A stretch of DNA of 64,000 nt, taken from positions 186,001-250,000 of the forward strand of contig JAJJXM010000035.1 in NCBI GenBank assembly GCA_024516155.1, given 5' to 3'. This DNA is from Pyronema omphalodes. Taxonomy: Eukaryota > Ascomycota > Pezizomycetes > Pezizales > Pyronemataceae. The notes under the pieces were generated by a model. It was not told the origin of the DNA. It saw only the letters and a program-made list of their open reading frames with translations, and ran no database searches. The position numbers were made by a program, and so were the translations under genes. This document shows, in pieces, positions 48,596 to 59,636 of this stretch. Within the stretch, counting starts at the first letter, position 1. Each line of letters opens with the position of its first letter.

Positions 48596-49285
48596 ATGCA
48601 CGCCACCCTTCTCACCACCTTCCTCCTCTCCCAATGCCTCTTTTCCTCCGCCGCCAAAATCGATCCCCTAGCGCCTCCCGTCCCAGCAATCGGCAACATA
48701 ACCTGCACACCCTACAGCTACCGCAGCCGCAACCCCTCCGACTTCCGTGTCTGCCGCACCAACATTGCCGAAGATTACGGTGTATACGAAGGAATTCCCA
48801 GGACCCCCGGTATTTCAAGGGTTCCCGTCTACCCAGGAGCTTCAGACAAAGTTCCGAAATGCCACGGAGATACTCCCGAGATGGCGGAGAAGGCGGAAAG
48901 TCCAGTTGATTCAGTTGATTCAGTAAATCCAGGAATCTCAGACATCTCAGACAAGCCAGGAGATCCTCCATCCCAGTCCCCATCCCTACCAATACCCAGC
49001 CCCAGTGACCGTTGCTACCAGAAAAATAATCAACAACCCTCCACAGGACGAGGGTGCACAAAGCTTTGTCACGTAGGTGAAACACATATCCATATGTGTG
49101 GAGATTACGGAGGGAATATGTTGAGTAGGGACGTGTTAAGGGTTGTGGATAAGATATTGGCGCAGTGTCCGGGGGGTAGTGGGGGTGTTTTTAAGGCGGA
49201 GAAACCGCAGGGTGATGGGCTTTGGATAAAGGTTTTTAGTAGGCCGGAGAAGAAGGTGAGGGATGGGGCTACTGTTGGGCTATAA
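48596..49285 (+). CDS. Putative small secreted cysteine-containing protein
   Basis: Single exon, 229 aa; family not recognised. Residues 1-19 look like a signal peptide (HATLLTTFLLSQCLFSSAA). The mature part has seven Cys (CTPYSYR, VCRTN, KCHGD, RCYQKN, GCTKLCH, MCGDYG, QCPGG), divided by a Pro/Ser/Asp-rich linker around residues 98-140. The C-terminal half (CTKLCHVGETHIHMCGDYGG to the end) looks like a small folded domain, similar in plan to secreted hypothetical proteins of other ascomycetes. An extracellular role is inferred from the signal peptide; nothing supports a specific function. Confidence 0.7.
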   Translation: MHATLLTTFLLSQCLFSSAAKIDPLAPPVPAIGNITCTPYSYRSRNPSDFRVCRTNIAEDYGVYEGIPRTPGISRVPVYPGASDKVPKCHGDTPEMAEKAESPVDSVDSVNPGISDISDKPGDPPSQSPSLPIPSPSDRCYQKNNQQPSTGRGCTKLCHVGETHIHMCGDYGGNMLSRDVLRVVDKILAQCPGGSGGVFKAEKPQGDGLWIKVFSRPEKKVRDGATVGL

Positions 49286-49677
49286 GGGAGATTTTGGAAA
49301 GGTGTGGAAGGTTGAGTGCGACTAGCTGATGTAGGCGGTTGAATGCTGTTGAATGAATTGTATGGATTATTACAGGGCGGTATCAAACTTGTATAAGTAA
49401 CTCTAGAAGAATAAATGCTGTAACGAATTATAACCTTTCCAGTGCCTCCTTCTGGGTATTTTACTCCAAGCCCACATTCTAGATTCGACACATGCTCTCG
49501 TTTGCTGAAAGGCAAAATCAACCGACAACGATAATTCCTCCCAGCAATCCGTATTACCGCCACTACGATCCCCACTCCAGAACCATCCCGCCTAATGCAT
49601 ATCCAAACAAAAATGAATCATTAAACCAGCAAATATCAAATAGCATACACCATCTCCCCCCTCCACCGAACCACAAA
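49286..49677. other. Convergent spacer, secreted protein gene and SF3B5
   Basis: 3' flanks of two convergent genes. No feature recognised. Confidence 0.6.
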
Positions 49678-50150
49678 TTAATCCTCCTTCTCCGGTGGTT
49701 TTCCCACAGGCTGAATCATCTTCTCAATAAACTTCGTCCTCAACTTCGCCATAGGTTCACCAGTTCCAACAGCCATGTATTCCAGCATTTGCGGGTGTCC
49801 GATGTAACTTGCTAGTGTGTCGCGGTGGAGATTGGAGATCCATTCACTACGGGGTTAAGCGTGGTTAGTGGGTTGTTGCTTGCCAGTGGGTGGGGGGGGG
49901 GGGGGGGGATTGGGTTGCAGGTTGGAGAGGACTGGGGGACTGGGTGCTGGGTGCTGGGGGATTGGGATTGGGGATTTCGGGGGACTGGGTGCTGGGGGAC
50001 TAGGTACTGGAGGTTTGGGGATTTGGGGATTCGGGGGGGGGGGGGGGGGGGGGAAGCAACAAACAATTTCGTAGTATCCGCATGACCAGTACCAACATAT
50101 CTTGCCTGAAGCTGTTCCAACTGCTGGGTGGCACGGAGTTTATCAGCCAT
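49678..50150 (-). CDS. SF3B5: SF3b complex 10-kDa subunit (SF3B5/Ysf3/Sap10)
   Basis: Two exons on the minus strand, 50150-50065 and 49846-49678, giving 84 aa, close to the 86 aa of human SF3B5. The protein is a core subunit of SF3b in the U2 snRNP, which stabilises U2 on the branch site. The product reads DKLRATQQLEQLQARYVGTG in exon 1, completed by TKFEWISNLHRDTLASYIGH, MLEYMAVGTGEP and FIEKMIQPVGKPPE in exon 2, an almost full family match. The intron (50064-49847, 218 nt) starts GTTTGT, a weak donor, and is filled with G/C homopolymer runs and short repeats. Reading through the intron gives a nonsensical Pro-rich tail, so splicing is required. Confidence 0.96.
49880..50053 (+). repeat. G-rich simple sequence inside the SF3B5 intron
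   Basis: On the + strand there is a run of 17 G at 49892-49908 and one of 21 G at 50033-50053, with ACTGGGTGCTGGGGG-type units between them. The SF3B5 transcript carries these as C runs. Confidence 0.95.
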
Positions 50151-50603
50151 GATTGTGGATGTCGCGTGCTGAGGTTGTGACGCGAGGTTGTCGTGGTGCT
50201 GGTGATTTGACGCGTTGAGCTAGGTGCTAGGTGCTAGCTGCTGGCTGGGATGTGGTGTGGTGTGGTGTGGAGCTTGGGGTGGGTGGGGTGCGCGTGGCTT
50301 GGCTGGGCTGGGGTACAGGGCTGAGGGTGGGAGGGGAGGGGTTTTGTAAAGGGGATATTGGTGATGATGGATTGGACTGGAGTATAATTACGGGAATAAG
50401 GATACGATGTGATATAGGTAGAATGTCGTCGATGTAAATTACTATCTATCTCGGACGTCACCTGGGTTCCTTTACCTGTGAAATTCATATTGTCTGATAG
50501 AGAAAAAAAAAATAGTTAATTCCAAAAAATACATATTTTACACGACTCCACCTGCTCATCCCTCACTATTTCATCCCCACCTACTGCACTGCTTTTCCAA
50601 GCT
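50151..50603. other. Promoter region of SF3B5 and 3' flank of HAD-like gene
   Basis: G/T-rich (GTGGTGTGGTGTGG-type) stretch next to the SF3B5 start; no gene seen. Confidence 0.6.
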
Positions 50604-51734
50604 TTAAACATAGCAGGACAAAGTTCGCTTGCCATAGGGAGCAACTTCCATTTTAACCATATTAACCACCTCATCATCACACTGTCCGACCTTATCCAAC
50701 ATATCGTCGGGGCCATCATAAATCTCCTTCGGATCCACAGGTGTCCACTCCACACCGGTATCCACGATATTTTCCTCCGCACCAATACCATCCCAACCAA
50801 ACAACGTCATTAGTTCATTATAATCCTCAATAAGATAAATCCCCTCTCCCTTTCTCGTGAATCCTCTCCATCCCTTCTTGGCATCCCACAGTTCCCTCTC
50901 CTTACCAATAATTTTCGCCGCCTCCGCATCTTTCCCTGCAACGACACCAACCATCGTCGGCTCCAACAAAATCGGGGCCAAATCCGAATTCTCATCCCCC
51001 ACAAAAACGACCTGACCATTCTGGGCAAAACCCCTCATAACCTCCCTCTTATCCTCTCCGGAAAAGATGGGGGTATCATGATTCCTCTCATTACAGCTCC
51101 CACAATCCTGTGGCAGAATTTCGGGGGAGAAAATATCCATTCTGTCAATAGCATCAAAAACACAACCAACATGTCCACAGACACCAGGTGGAGCATTAAC
51201 TCTCAAAATAGTTCTAATCCATTTCGCAGACCAGTTTCTTGAGATGATAGAAACTGGAACACTACGGGATTGTGCAGCTTGGATGAAATCATAGAAGCCG
51301 TTACGGATGGTGACTTGTTTTGCAGCTTTGTGTAGAAGACGCGGGGAGGTGGTGTTCATGATCCCGCTTTCTTTCACTCGTGTGAAGGAATCGAGTTCTG
51401 CTTGGCGGAGAGAGGGGGAGGATTGGTGCGCCATTTCTTGTTCGATGGTTCGTGGCTCTAAAGGGGTGGAGGCGACCGCGAGGGAGTAGTCGGATAGATA
51501 CGCTTCGGAAAAGTAGGACCAGTGAGGAAAGGATTCATTGAACGGAAGGGTTTTGTAGGCGGTTTCGGGGAGGAGTTCAAAGGCGTCGGTGGTTGCGATG
51601 GTGCCGTCAAAGTCGAGGAAGACTAGGGGATTTTCTAGTGGAGCGAAAACGGGGGTGGGGGTGACACATGGGAGAAGGTAAAAGAGGGGGGAGAGGGAGA
51701 TTAGCAGCTGATCAAAGATGGTTAAAGGACGCAT
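50604..51734 (-). CDS. Secretory HAD-like phosphatase/hydrolase
   Basis: Single exon; with the start at 51734 the protein has 376 aa. The nucleophile motif FLDFDGTI (Asp41, Asp43) lies just after a hydrophobic N-terminus (residues 1-25, LLISLSPLFYLLP), which looks like a signal peptide or anchor. The later motifs VSIISRNWS (motif II) and VVFVGDENSDLAP (acidic motif IV) complete a HAD fold of the phosphoserine-phosphatase-like type with a helical cap. Family members dephosphorylate small molecules; substrate unknown. The frame stays open 70 codons upstream to a Met at 51944, but that extension is less likely because it would bury the signal-like segment. If the signal peptide works, the enzyme acts in the secretory pathway, unusual for a HAD phosphatase. 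Confidence 0.8.
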   Translation of the reverse strand: MRPLTIFDQLLISLSPLFYLLPCVTPTPVFAPLENPLVFLDFDGTIATTDAFELLPETAYKTLPFNESFPHWSYFSEAYLSDYSLAVASTPLEPRTIEQEMAHQSSPSLRQAELDSFTRVKESGIMNTTSPRLLHKAAKQVTIRNGFYDFIQAAQSRSVPVSIISRNWSAKWIRTILRVNAPPGVCGHVGCVFDAIDRMDIFSPEILPQDCGSCNERNHDTPIFSGEDKREVMRGFAQNGQVVFVGDENSDLAPILLEPTMVGVVAGKDAEAAKIIGKERELWDAKKGWRGFTRKGEGIYLIEDYNELMTLFGWDGIGAEENIVDTGVEWTPVDPKEIYDGPDDMLDKVGQCDDEVVNMVKMEVAPYGKRTLSCYV

Positions 51735-54119
51735 TTTGTTTTGTAAATCCGGGTGGATTACAGAAGTGATGTTGTTGGAGGTAGCGAGGAAGAAATGAAA
51801 TGGAAGAAGAGATGGAAGAGAAGAAGATGACGGAAATGGAAGACGGAAAATGAAAGACTCAAAGTATGTGCATGCAGCTGTGTATAGAAAGAAGTCATAC
51901 AAAGCTATGACGATCGGAACACGCATTTGCTTCGAGCTATGCATATAGTAGCTGTCACAACAATTATAAAAAACAATACGATGGGCTTATCACAGGCCAA
52001 CACAGGCTGAAAATTAGAGGTACCGTTGAAGAATCCTTTACAGTTAACGATACTACCCAGAGCTATCATTTGGAATTTATACCCCCGATCGTTAAAGATC
52101 CCAGCTCAGTAAAGCGAGATAAGCGAGCTGCGAGCTGCAAGCTATTGGAGCTATGGGAGCTATGAAAGCTAAGTGGCCGTCTGTCACCGCATCATCCTGT
52201 CACCACATCACCACGTCATACCCCACTAACCAGTCATCCGTAGTAGCTGCCTGTGCTCTGATACAAAGGAAAGTCCAGTATTCTCTTGTCTCACAGCAAC
52301 CGACATTTATCCCCCCGTCGTACATCTGCAAGCGCCAAGACAATTTACCTTCCATTAAGCGATTGAAGCATCGTCACCTCACACCCTATCACTCTTTCTA
52401 TTCCATCAAAAAAATTGATATTATACTATTTTCTCTCTCTTTTCATTTTTTTCCCTCTTTGTTTTATACAACAAATCCCATGGGTGTTTTTATCCACGAT
52501 AAAAAAAAATTCAAATTCCCCTTCTCCTGTATACCAAGGATCCAGACCCGCTAACCGTATAGCCATTTTACCGGATGAAATCATAAACCAGGTAAACCAA
52601 ACCAAACTAACAATTCACAATTAGTTAGTGGAGTTTTTGATATCCCGGATATGTACCTAGACAGTTGATTCAGTTCAGCCTTGAGGGGTGCATAGAGCCA
52701 GGTATGTAAGTTATAACAGCATTGGACTAATTAAACAAACTCGATAAATACATGTACATATACAAACCAGTTTAACCTTATGTTATCAATAACCAGTGCA
52801 TGTAGGAAAAAAATAATGTATTCAACCTCATTTGAACCCACCAGTATCTCACAGCTTCTGGTAACCAGATTTCCTATGTATCCTTAACAAAATAGCGGTG
52901 AACATTCTTTCAGTTCCCGTGATGTGATGACCGCCGCTCAAGTCTGGGCTGCTCAGTGCTGTTTTCCAAATGCGAGGAAATCCTTATAAGTATCAGACCT
53001 TCATTCGATGCAGGCCGATACTCCGGAAATCATTGATAGGCTCCTCAAGAGCTTCAATCGTCGGCGTCAGTAGTGATTTCCGGGGACCCCAGTAGTATAA
53101 CTTTTTTTTTTTATATATGCACTGAATATATAATATTTATTGCCCCTTCATAAACCAGTTCCTTTGGGCAAACCAGTTTTCGCAGTTTGAAACAGTTTAT
53201 ACTACTGACAGTAAACTGAACTGGGTCGCTGTACAGTTCTCATATTCCAACAGTCCGTACAGTCCGTTTCGGCCGTCATTTGAAACGGGTTTGTACGACT
53301 AGGGGGGCTGGACATAATCACGTTTCTTAACATAATCACGTTCCCAACACTATCACAATTCCCATTAACCATAATTCTCATTGAATTGAACCTTTCAACT
53401 TAAAACTTACTTACTCAAAATAAAACAAACCAAAATAAAACAAACTAAAATAACAAAGCACAATATCATCACAACATCATCATATCATCATATCATCATA
53501 TCAATCAACCAAGCACCATCAGCAGCCCGAATCACAAACCCGCAATAATTTGTTAATCAACTCTCATGACATTTGCTATCAGCGAAACTAAAAGTACAAA
53601 TCCTTGCCCTCTTCCTGTCCTTGTCTTATCCCGCAAGCATATCCCGCAAGCATATCCCGCAAGCATATCCTTCCATCCTGCTACCGCGCCAATTCCCAAG
53701 CATATCCCCAAGCATACCCATACCAAATACAAAAAGAGTACAAAAGCAGTAGCAGTGGCAATAGCATCAGCAACAAAAAAACGAAGCTAAAAAACTACAA
53801 AGCTAAAAAAAAAACAAGAAAAACCCAAATCAAACGCTTGATGAATGAAAGACACCAAAACTCCCCCTATAGGCCATTTATGAAAAGTAAGGGAAACACA
53901 AAACAGAAGTTAAAACAATAAACCAAACACCCGTTCTCAACATTCCAACATTCTTACAGTTCATCTTCCCAGATTCCCGGTGCTTGCTGAATTTTCGTTC
54001 CATCTCATTCCATCTCATTCCATCTTTTCCATCTTTTCCATGTTCCCATCATACACATTATCTTCCACCATATTCCAATCCATTCCATCTCTTTACGATT
54101 GACACCGAGCCCAGTTTGT
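51735..54119. other. Spacer between HAD-like gene and MED15; no gene seen
   Basis: 2.4 kb, A/T-rich. AACCAGT-type words recur between 52.6 and 53.2 kb, and there is a short ATATCATC repeat near 53.48 kb and a CATATCCCGCAAG repeat (three copies) at 53638-53670. No supported coding region. Confidence 0.55.
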
Positions 54120-57100
54120 CTATGCGACACTGGTATAGAACGCAGCTCCGATCTGTTCACCCCAAGCAGATCCATCAACCTTGGCGCATTCCTTAGTCGG
54201 TGATCCCTTATTCTTCGCGACGATCGTCTCCTTATTATTCACATTCTCGCCCATATCCTCATCGCCATCCCAATTAATGACATCCGCAAACTCGGGAAGC
54301 TCAATATTCCACGGAGTCCAAGCGCATGTATTATTTGAAAGCTGTGCATTCTGTTGAACCGGGGTGACGTCCGGAGTCGGGGGTGCGTCAGGAAGAAACA
54401 TCTCATAAGGCATTTTTTGCATTGTATTGATTTCCAAATTACTGATGATTGTCTTCACCTTCAGAATGGTTTGCGCCGCATTTCCTGCAGGTGGCGCTTC
54501 ATCGTCGGGAGTTGGAAGTTTTGTGGCCTGAAATGTCGCTCCTGTTGACGAGGAAGCATCTTCTTTAGGCGGCTCGCACCCTAATGCTGCTGCAGCGCTT
54601 CCAAGAAAGTAGCCTACCGGGTTTTCCTGCGCCTTTTCCCGTTGAGCAGCGCGGAATTCTTCTTCTTGTTTGTGTTTGGCAAGGTGAGGAGCCAAGTCTG
54701 ATTCTGTCTTGAATTTGGCTCCACAAGCATTACAGGGGTAGCTCGGCTCCTCAACCTTTGCGTGAACGGTAGTAGGGGAGGGCGAAATCTTATTTGCAGC
54801 AGTAGTGTTGTTTGCGAGCTTTGGGCTTTTTTTGACCGGAGAGACGTCAGTGGCGACAGTAGGCTCCGTTGCTTTGCGTTTTAACCTATTTGCCGGGATC
54901 TTTAGGTCCTCCACAGTAATTGAAGGCTTGACAAGAACTGGTGGAGATCCGTCCGGGGACTGTTTACCGGCCTTTTGTGCTAAGCGGTGTTGCTCATTAA
55001 CCTGTTCGTTGTGCCTCTGGAGGTTGTTGGCATTCAAAGCGGTTTGGACTTGAGGAGGAACTGCTGGGGTTTGTGGTTGAGAGGAAGCTGCAAGTAGGGC
55101 AGGATTCCTTCTGGCAAGCGTGAGCTGATCGTGGAAGTATTTCAGATGGTGCTGAATTTGCTTCTTTCTCGCCTCAGGGAAATTTGGGTTATCCTCGCCA
55201 GTACGCTCCTTCCAAAATGCCATACACTCAGCCATTAATTGTCTGTATTGCATCAATTCATCTGGTGTGACGTTGATGTTGTCCTTTACTGTGAAATCGT
55301 TTGCATTGGGATTGACGTAATTTTGGTAAAGGATTAAACGCTATCATTTGTTAGAATTGAAAATATAAATAAAAGGAAAACTGGTAACTGCATACCTGAC
55401 GCCACAAGAGTCTAGCCTTGTTGAAATCCATTCCAACGAAACAAAGCGTCGTGAAAATCTTATTGATTCCCTGCAACTGTTTGATCATTTCCGGGCTGCC
55501 AAGCATCGAGACAACTCTTTGCTTATCAGCGGGGGGAAGCTGAACACTGGGCTTCGGAGGTATTTTTTCGGAAAGAAGCTTGAGGCAAATTTTCACTAAC
55601 TGCTCGGTCCTAGCGGAAGCTGCGGGGTTTTGAGCTGGATTGACTTGAGGGACCTGGGGAGCGACTGCAGCAACTGTCGGTGACTGGTTTACAGGCGGGA
55701 ACTGTGCTGTGGGTGCTGGCACCTGGTTCGCTCCGAACGCACCACCAGCGGCAACCTGAGACTGTGGGCGTGTCATGACAGGTGAAGTAGTCGCCTGTTG
55801 CTGTTGTTCCCGTAAGGTTTGCTGAGCTTGAGCTGCTGCGGCATTTTGTTGCATCTTTGCCTGAACTTGCTCGGCATCTCTTTGTTGCTGCTGTTGCCGC
55901 TGTTGTGCCTGCTGTGCCTGTTGTGCCTGCTGCGCCTGCTGTTGAGCGTGTTGTTGCTGCTGCGCCTGTTGCTGTTGCGCCTGTTGTTGCTGCTGCTGTT
56001 GCTGCTGTTGCTGCTGTTGCATCTGTTTTTCACGAGCCTGTTGAAGTGCCTGCTGCTGCTGCTGCTGTTGTTGTTGTTGCTGCTGCTGCTGCGGGTTGAC
56101 TGTTGGCTGAGGCATGGATGTTTGGGGAGCGCTAGCCGGTGAAGTCTGATTAGCGGTAGGTTGAGTTGCCTGACCCTCTTTATTGGCGATAGCTGCGTGG
56201 CGCTGCTCAAGGAAAATCTTTCTTTGTTTATGAAGTTCCATAGCAATTCCAAGCAACATCTTCCCCTTGTGATCCAGACCACCCTTTTTGTTTACCTCAA
56301 GCATTTGGGAGATTTGTTGGGGTGACCATTTGGCAGCAACCTCAATAATCTGCGGTGGTGCTTGACGAAGGATACCCTGAAGAACGAATCCGGCTGGTAG
56401 ATGTGGTTGAGTTGCTCCTGGTGTTGCTGTCGAAGATTCGGGTGTTGCCTGAGCTAGCTGCGAGTTCTGTACCACCGGTGACTGGCTCGTTGGCGCCGCT
56501 CCCGCTAGCTGTCCCATTTCAGCCGTTCGGTCTTGAATACTACTGGCCATAGCAGCCCTTCTGTTTGCTGCCATCAAAATTCCTGCAATATGCGTTTGGA
56601 GTTGATTGACAGTTGAAACTGCACCCGGTGGACCGCCCTGTCGTGCCCAATTCTTCCAGTCACCCCAAGTCTTCAAATGTTGTGGAACCATGTTTACTAG
56701 ATTAGTTAAGCCATGATTCGACATGTCAATGATCATTTTTCTGTTAACTTCCATATTATCCAAGCGAGCTATCTGCTCTGGGGTCCACTTAAGCTGGGGA
56801 TTCTGCATTGGTTGTCGTTGTTGTACTGGGCTATTCGACTGAGGCATGTTTGGAAGGTTCATCTGCGCAGGTCTAGCCATTGTCTGAGTTGGTGTCGTGT
56901 TGATAGCCTGCGCTGCAGGGCCAGTCTGAGCAGCTTGAGCAGCTTGAACAGTTTGTGCACGTTGGGCTTGGGCCAATGCTTGGTTCTGTGCCTGGATCGC
57001 TGAGACTTGGGCTGCAGCTTGAGCCTGTGGTTGCTGTTGCTGCATCGCCGCCCGCGCAGCCTGTGTACGCTGCTGATGTTGTTGCATAAGATGGAATAAT

Positions 57101-59636
57101 CTGGACGGTGGAAGACCCTGGAAATTCTCCGGTGGATTCCCTAAGGCTTGCTGTTCTCTTAGGAACTGCTGAACCTGGAGTTGAAGAGGCTGTCCTTGTG
57201 CACTATTAGGCTGGCCGACGGGACCAGACAACTGTGGGATGGCCTGTTGGAGAGGTGGACCGGTTGGGCGGTTGATTGTTGCCTGTGGTTGCTGGGGGGA
57301 GGTTGAGTTCTGAGGGAACTTGCGAGCGTGAGCATTCGCAGCAAGGTTCGAGGCCATTTGCTGTTGTTGTTGTTGAGCCATTTGACGACGCTGCTGTTCA
57401 AGTTGAGCGGCCTGCTGAACACCGATATTCTGCGCGACCTGAGCCGGAGCAGATCCGGGAACGACCTCCACACCCGCGTTTCCAAGATTCTGCGCTTGGG
57501 CCTGTTGATTCTCGTACTGTTGAGCGTTACGGATCAAATTGGCGGGGAGTGGTTGCTGAGGACGAGGTTGTGTCGACATGGCGGGTGAAGGTACTGGAGC
57601 TCCACCGGGGCGCTGAATAGGTTGAACGTTAGACTGTGCGGTAAGTCCTTGAGCCGCTGCCTGGGCTAGCTGCTGTTGTCGCATCTGCTGAGCCCTCGCT
57701 TGAGCTACTACATGCGCTTGGACATCTCGAAATTGCTGGGCTTGCTGTTGTGCTGGTACTTGAGCCTGTGCCTGAACTGCAGCTTGCGCTTGCTGTTGTG
57801 CCTGAGCTTGCGCTGCGGCTTGTTGCATCATCGCTTGTTGAGCCGCCATATTCTGGCCTTGTGGTTGTTGCTGCATACCAGCATTGTGAGCATTCTGTGC
57901 ATTTTGACTCTGTATGGTGGCCATCGCTTTCTTGTAACTACTTATCGCTTGATTTCTTGCGAATGCCGCAACGGGGGACATGCGGTACTGTTGCGCTAAT
58001 ACATGGAATTGTGAGCCAGGCGGGGCTGAGGATATCTGATTTTTCTGCGCTTCGGAAAGCTTTGCTTCGAACGACTTGGCCATACTGTCGATAAACGCAG
58101 CACGCTCGGCATCGTTACTGATTGCCCGTACGGCCTGGAGGTAATTGTTCTGCTGTGATGGGAAGTAAGAATGTGATGCGACGAACGTCAATGTTTCGAA
58201 AAGGGAAGGGGAAATCATACAGAATTGACAAACATTCCGTGACCTGGTGGTGGTTGTCCGAATGATTGCTGTTGTGGGGGTCTCAGCGGTTGCTGTTGTT
58301 GCTGTGACATGTTCTGGAACCCGGGGTTGCCCATGATGTTCATATTGGGCTGCTGGCCGGGAAACGCTCCGCTTGCCATCCCCATACCATTTCCGCCAGC
58401 ATTACCTCCGTTAGGGCCCATTGCACCCCCGACACCCATCATAGCGGTTTTTTGCATATTCTTTTTTCGGCTTTCGCGAATAAGAATGAGCTTCTGTCTA
58501 CACTGGACACGATAGTCGTCCTGTTCAAATAGTTAGAAGCAGTGTGCGATTGAAAGTAAAGAAAGTAAAGTGAGTTTGGGTCTGACCCTGTCTTTTGCTT
58601 TTTCGAACGTGCTGTGCTCGAAAGTAGTTGCAATGTTGATCGCGTGATTCTGCTCAACGTCCTGTCTCACAAGTCGAAGTGAGGATGCACTGTATGGCGG
58701 AGGAAAGAAGGTTAGTAACGAGGTTGTGCTAATGACTCGAAAGACACAATAGAAGAGTTATGAAACAAGGCAGGAGCCTTGGGAAAAGACAACAGCTGTG
58801 ACGAAAGACAACAGTCGTGAATGAAGACAGCAGCCTTGAAGGAAGACAACAGCGGGCAGTGAAAGAATACAGCAACAGTCAATGACGCAAGACAAGTGGT
58901 GTGTGAATAAGAAAGTGCTTTGACAGAAGAGGGGACGTTGACGAACGATAGTAGCTATAGTGAAATAGAGGCGCTATGGCGACGAACAAGAGCTGTGAAG
59001 TAGCGGTGAAGGAGCTGTGAGAGGAGAAGGGAACAGCTATGTGAGTTACGGGGAATAGATGGTTGAACAGGTATATCGCCCATGAGCTGTCTGAAGCGGG
59101 CTCATGGGGATTGGGTTCATGGGATTCGGGTTCGTGGAGTTTGGGTTCATGGGATTCGGGTTCGTGGTAATCGGGGTTAGGAAAAGCGGGCTCATGGAAT
59201 CAGACATTCACGTCATTGACAGTGGTTACCAACCCATCTGCCAGCAACGCAGAAGGATAGCTTCTAGCAGTTGACGTAATGAGTGCCGTATCTGATTCAA
59301 CGTCCCATGGTAACGAAAGCGCCGACAGTAGACGAGGGAAAAAATCGGTGGTTACGTCGGGAAGAAGCAATAAACAAAGCAGTAACAGAAAGCAAAAAAA
59401 AAAAAAAAAATATGCTGTGATAAACAAAAACAACAAAGAATAAAGAAAAAAAAGAAAAAAGAAATTTGAACCTACATATCGACTATAAATTGGGCTCGTT
59501 CGTTGATATCAATTTGACATTGCCATCCCTTGGGTTTGTGGGTGGTTCTTAATTGTTGTATAACATATGCCTTCAGATTATCGCCCTGGTTTTGCTGTAT
59601 TAACCCACCCACGGGCGCGCCTACCGCTGGATTCAT
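54120..59636 (-). CDS. MED15: Mediator subunit Med15 (KIX-type N-terminus, Gln-rich) with C-terminal C2H2 motif
   Basis: Five exons on the minus strand: 59636-59476, 58689-58587, 58520-58221, 58152-55396 and 55340-54120, giving 1,513 aa. Med15 is a tail subunit of Mediator that binds activators through its KIX domain. The KIX-type region is residues 20-120: NLKAYVIQQLRTTHKPKGWQ, NERAQFIVDIASSLRLVRQD, INIATTFEHSTFEKAKDRDD and YRVQCRQKLILIRE. Residues 120-1000 are Gln/Ala/Pro-rich with long Gln runs, as in fungal Med15. A conserved-looking block around NFQGLPPSRLFHLMQQHQQ and further segments near WTPEQIARLDNMEVNRKM are seen. The last exon carries a classical finger, C-x2-C-x12-H-x3-H (Cys1310, Cys1313, His1326, His1330). 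Intron 1 is 786 nt. Identification rests mainly on the N-terminus; the C-terminal finger is unexpected. Confidence 0.8.
58690..59475 (-). other. Long first intron of MED15 with imperfect repeats
   Basis: A 786-nt intron (donor GTAGGT, acceptor ACAG) much longer than the others here, which are mostly under 120 nt. It contains GACAACAG-type repeated words at about 58784-58870 and GGGTTCATGGGATTCGGGTT-type units at about 59095-59170. Confidence 0.7.

Noticed and set aside
51735..51944. Upstream extension of the HAD-like protein by 70 residues
   Set aside because: The extension would place another hydrophobic stretch before a signal-like segment and lacks conserved features; the Met at 51734 is simpler.
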